From assembly GCF_000003605.2 (NCBI RefSeq), contig NW_003155248.1, forward strand, positions 143,648 through 164,565: a DNA stretch of 20,918 nucleotides, in the 5' to 3' direction. Positions 20,609 through 20,918 of this stretch are shown here, in pieces; the stretch's first letter is position 1, and every line of letters begins with the position of its first letter. The position numbers and the translations under genes were made by a program. This DNA comes from Saccoglossus kowalevskii (lineage: Eukaryota > Hemichordata > Enteropneusta > Harrimaniidae). The notes under the pieces were generated by a model. That model saw only the letters and a list, made by a program, of their open reading frames with translations. It ran no database searches and was not told the DNA's origin.

Positions 20609-20918
20609 AACCACCTTATTATATATTATCTATTGTTATCTGGAATATTACATTTAAGCCCAAATAATAAACGTCAAGAATATTAGTAATTGCTAGAACA
20701 ATCTCAATTATAAATTATAAGTAGCAAGAATAAATAGACGTGATGTCACAGCGTCAACCGTAGTGCTTGTCACGCTTACGAGATCTTAAATCGAAAGTGA
20801 TTTAATGGTAGAACGATTTTTATCCCGCTTCAAGATGTTCGAATATAACGCCTTGGGGGATAATTACTACTTAATGCTAAAAGGTGTTGTTTGAAATAAC
20901 GCTATTTTACGGAGTGGC

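Noticed and set aside
1-20918. CRISPR array, bacterial operon, rRNA or intact tRNA gene
   Set aside because: The tandem array is contiguous diverged monomers without unique spacers; the gene has spliceosomal introns; no T-arm or rRNA core sequence was seen.

Overview
The window looks like nuclear DNA from an AT-rich animal genome. It has no dense coding, no operons and no ribosome-binding sites. Its one convincing gene is split by introns with GT-AG borders, and most of the remainder is repeats and unannotated intergenic or intronic sequence. The gene family (Golgi carbohydrate sulfotransferases of the HNK-1ST/CHST8-14 type) is widespread in animals and, from general knowledge, often multiplied in molluscs and other lophotrochozoans. 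I lean toward such an animal, but the sequence does not settle it.

Layout. Positions 31-660 hold a degenerate dispersed repeat that recurs near 11.8-12.5 kb. Positions about 655-3430 are a diverged minisatellite of roughly 61-62 bp monomers, about 45 of them. Each monomer carries a small palindrome, and one block of about nine monomers is duplicated as a higher-order unit. Positions 3431-6100 hold no gene I can support.

The sulfotransferase gene lies on the minus strand from 10144 to 6413. Exon 1 (10069-10144) encodes a short cytosolic tail and a signal anchor. Exon 2 (9030-9079) encodes a polar stem. Exon 3 (6413-7198) encodes the whole luminal catalytic domain. The joins are phase-compatible and give 303 residues. 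A strong donor at 11770 and an acceptor at 10151, both on the minus strand, suggest an additional 5' untranslated exon.

From 11.8 kb to the right end there is no confident gene. The region contains the second copy of the dispersed repeat, a 460-bp MITE-like element with perfect 11-bp terminal inverted repeats and a 5-bp target duplication (12435-12894), and a triplicated unit of about 211-236 bp (15880-16510). Two copies of that unit preserve a 60-nt, phase 1-1 exon-like segment on the minus strand. There are also an inverted-repeat cluster at 18.3-18.5 kb and a few GC-richer patches with short ORFs. The gene acts alone here as a predicted Golgi enzyme; nothing nearby suggests a pathway cluster.
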